Source: RGIG5050 sp045636065
GTDB taxonomy: Bacteria > Verrucomicrobiota > Kiritimatiellia > RFP12 > UBA1067
NCBI GenBank assembly: GCA_045636065.1
Contig: JAZTWW010000011.1
Span: forward strand, 1 to 54,644
DNA: 54,644 bases
Reading direction: 5' to 3'
Positions 53,594-54,644 of this stretch are shown piece after piece. The position numbers and the translations under genes are program-made. The notes beneath the pieces are model-generated. The model ran no database searches. It was not told where the DNA came from and saw only the letters and a program-made list of their open reading frames with translations. How positions within the stretch are numbered: position 1 is the first letter of the stretch; the number at the start of each line of letters is the position of its first letter.

Positions 53594-54619
53594 CAAGGTG
53601 CTGGCCTTCCTGTGCCCGTGCGAGGCGTATATCCCTGGTGCCACCTCGTGTGGCTTCGCGCGCCTGGACATGCAAGCGCCAGCAAACTTCGCTATCATCC
53701 CCTTAACGAACGCAATGCTCCCGAACACCACCCCTTCCGTAATCTGCGGGCACACCTTCCGCCAAAGCTCATAAGCTGACCTTGCGCCCTCAACCATATC
53801 CAGCCGCCCAGACCGGGGACTGTCCCCAGTTGATGCACGGCCTTGGGGACTGTCCCCAGAAGCGGCGGGCGCAAGCAGGCGATCAATCGCGGGCACGAGA
53901 GATTGGGGACTGTCCCCAGTTGATGCGGGCGGTATGGTGGCGAAGAGGGTTGAGATGTCCTGGCGGAGGAACTTGAGCGAGCGGCGGAGGATGCAATCCT
54001 GCGCGAAGGCGTCGCCGTTTCTGGCCATGCCCATTGTACACCAGGCGTATGACTCGGGATCCTCGGAGAGCCCGGCCCGGACGGGATTGTGCTCGACATA
54101 ATCGACGCACCGCTCGAAGTAGAAGCCGGTATCGACGAGCGTTGACTTGAACCGCCCGCCCCATATCGTGCCGACATATCTAGTCCGGCGCCTGAACCTC
54201 ATGCCGAACGTCTCCTTGAACGTCTTCACGAACTGGCTAAGGTCATGCATCCTAACAAGGTGCGAGTTGAACTCGGCATCCGCCTGCCAGGCGTGACCGG
54301 ACGACCTATACCGCCTCCAGCGAGCCTTGGCCGCCTCAGCAGCGTCCGATCCCTTGAGAAGCGCGATGCGCCTAAGGACCTCAGACTCGGTGACTGTCCC
54401 CTCCTCGGGCTTCACCACCTTGAGGACTATGTGGAAGTGGTCGTCCATTATGGCAAAGGAGTCGACCTCGACGCCGCTGTACATGGCCGCGCGCTTGAGT
54501 GCGCCGTACATGTCGGCCTTGATATCATCCTGCCTGAGCAGATACATCTTCCCGGTTATGCGGGACATCACGTGGTAGGTCATGTCCCAGTCGGCCTTAA
54601 TTCGCGCCATTCTGGCCAT
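53573..54619 (-). CDS. REP-associated (RAYT/IS200-like Y1) transposase with extended C-terminus
   Basis: 348 aa. HUH motif His61-Phe-His63 (DDHFHIVLKV), N-terminal YHVMSRITGKMYLL, and the RAYT block LSQFVKTFKETFGMRF...GTIWGGRFKSTLVD, YVEHNPVRAGL. Where RAYTs have the catalytic Tyr (LK-x-x-Y) this protein has Phe138, and Phe142 at the alternative site; the nearest Tyr is 148. The C-terminal part (about 230-270) carries the repeat peptides TGDSPQ, SGDSPQ and TGDSPR, encoded by three palindromes identical to those in murC/murB. ATG at 54619 follows AAAGGGGG. Either a domesticated RAYT or a subfamily with a moved Tyr. Confidence 0.8.
   Translation of the reverse strand: MARMARIKADWDMTYHVMSRITGKMYLLRQDDIKADMYGALKRAAMYSGVEVDSFAIMDDHFHIVLKVVKPEEGTVTESEVLRRIALLKGSDAAEAAKARWRRYRSSGHAWQADAEFNSHLVRMHDLSQFVKTFKETFGMRFRRRTRYVGTIWGGRFKSTLVDTGFYFERCVDYVEHNPVRAGLSEDPESYAWCTMGMARNGDAFAQDCILRRSLKFLRQDISTLFATIPPASTGDSPQSLVPAIDRLLAPAASGDSPQGRASTGDSPRSGRLDMVEGARSAYELWRKVCPQITEGVVFGSIAFVKGMIAKFAGACMSRRAKPHEVAPGIYASHGHRKASTLHSDATV
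53815..53917. repeat. Three perfect palindromes inside the RAYT gene
   Basis: GGGGACTGTCCCC at 53815-53827, 53845-53857 and 53905-53917. The first and third share the 3' flank AGTTGATGC. A hybrid GGTGACTGTCCCC lies further up the gene at 54389-54401. Confidence 0.92.
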
Positions 54620-54644
54620 AACGCCCCCTTTCTGCAGTTTTGGC

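Overview
The window reads as one contig piece from a GC-rich, Gram-negative, probably strictly anaerobic gut bacterium of the PVC group; Kiritimatiellota/Lentisphaerota is my best guess. This rests on the outer-membrane genes (Mla/MCE ABC system, LptF/G-type permease, an LpxL-like acyltransferase, MurJ, SecA with a long insertion), a group-B [FeFe] hydrogenase, a fucose pair (GH95 + FucP-like transporter), TAT-exported GHL10 and PA14-like proteins, and a REP-type transposase with GC-rich palindromes. It is inference from gene content, not phylogeny.

Layout. Bases 1-44,731 are almost entirely minus-strand housekeeping operons. Read in transcription order they are: secA - GT-C membrane glycosyltransferase - dxs - S41 protease - dapF - pyrF (cut by the window edge); a candidate structured RNA then yggS; yebC - VOC protein - murC/murB fusion - radical SAM; rpsO - pnp - metal ABC ATPase - permease - murJ - rpe; argG - murG - der - mnmA; rpmI - rplT; mlaE - mlaF - mlaD - lptF - guaA (synthetase part only); gapA - rpsU; small membrane protein - nadC - coaX - lipoprotein - GHL10 hydrolase; fucP - GH95 fucosidase - group-B hydrogenase; tRNA-Ser(GGA) - DUF192 - HlyIII. 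Short 4-base stop/start overlaps are common and imply translational coupling. From 44,803 to 47,404 a plus-strand trio (UgpC/MalK-type ATPase - compact MiaA - OppD-type ATPase) runs divergently from the tRNA. Minus-strand genes resume with lipoprotein - LpxL-like - radical SAM.

The accessory end (49.7-54.6 kb) holds what looks like an unusual regulatory module. It has a small protein, a sigma-factor-like protein and a membrane protein built like an anti-sigma factor, whose outer part matches YfbK but with the VWA domain missing. A PA14-like membrane protein lies just upstream. The small-protein/sigma operon and the PA14-like gene are preceded by the same near-identical 20-base element. Beside it lies a RAYT-type (Y1/HUH) transposase gene.

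The most striking structural signal is a set of 13-bp GC-rich palindromes (GGGGACWGTCCCC) and a sister motif (GGTGCCAGACTCC). They sit inside reading frames: 19 recognisable copies, several decayed, are in the essential murC/murB fusion gene, arranged with 21- or 33-bp periods, in both orientations and in three reading frames without breaking the ORF. Three copies plus a hybrid lie inside the RAYT gene itself. Several promoters have their -10 box only 6-10 bases from the start codon, which predicts many leaderless mRNAs.
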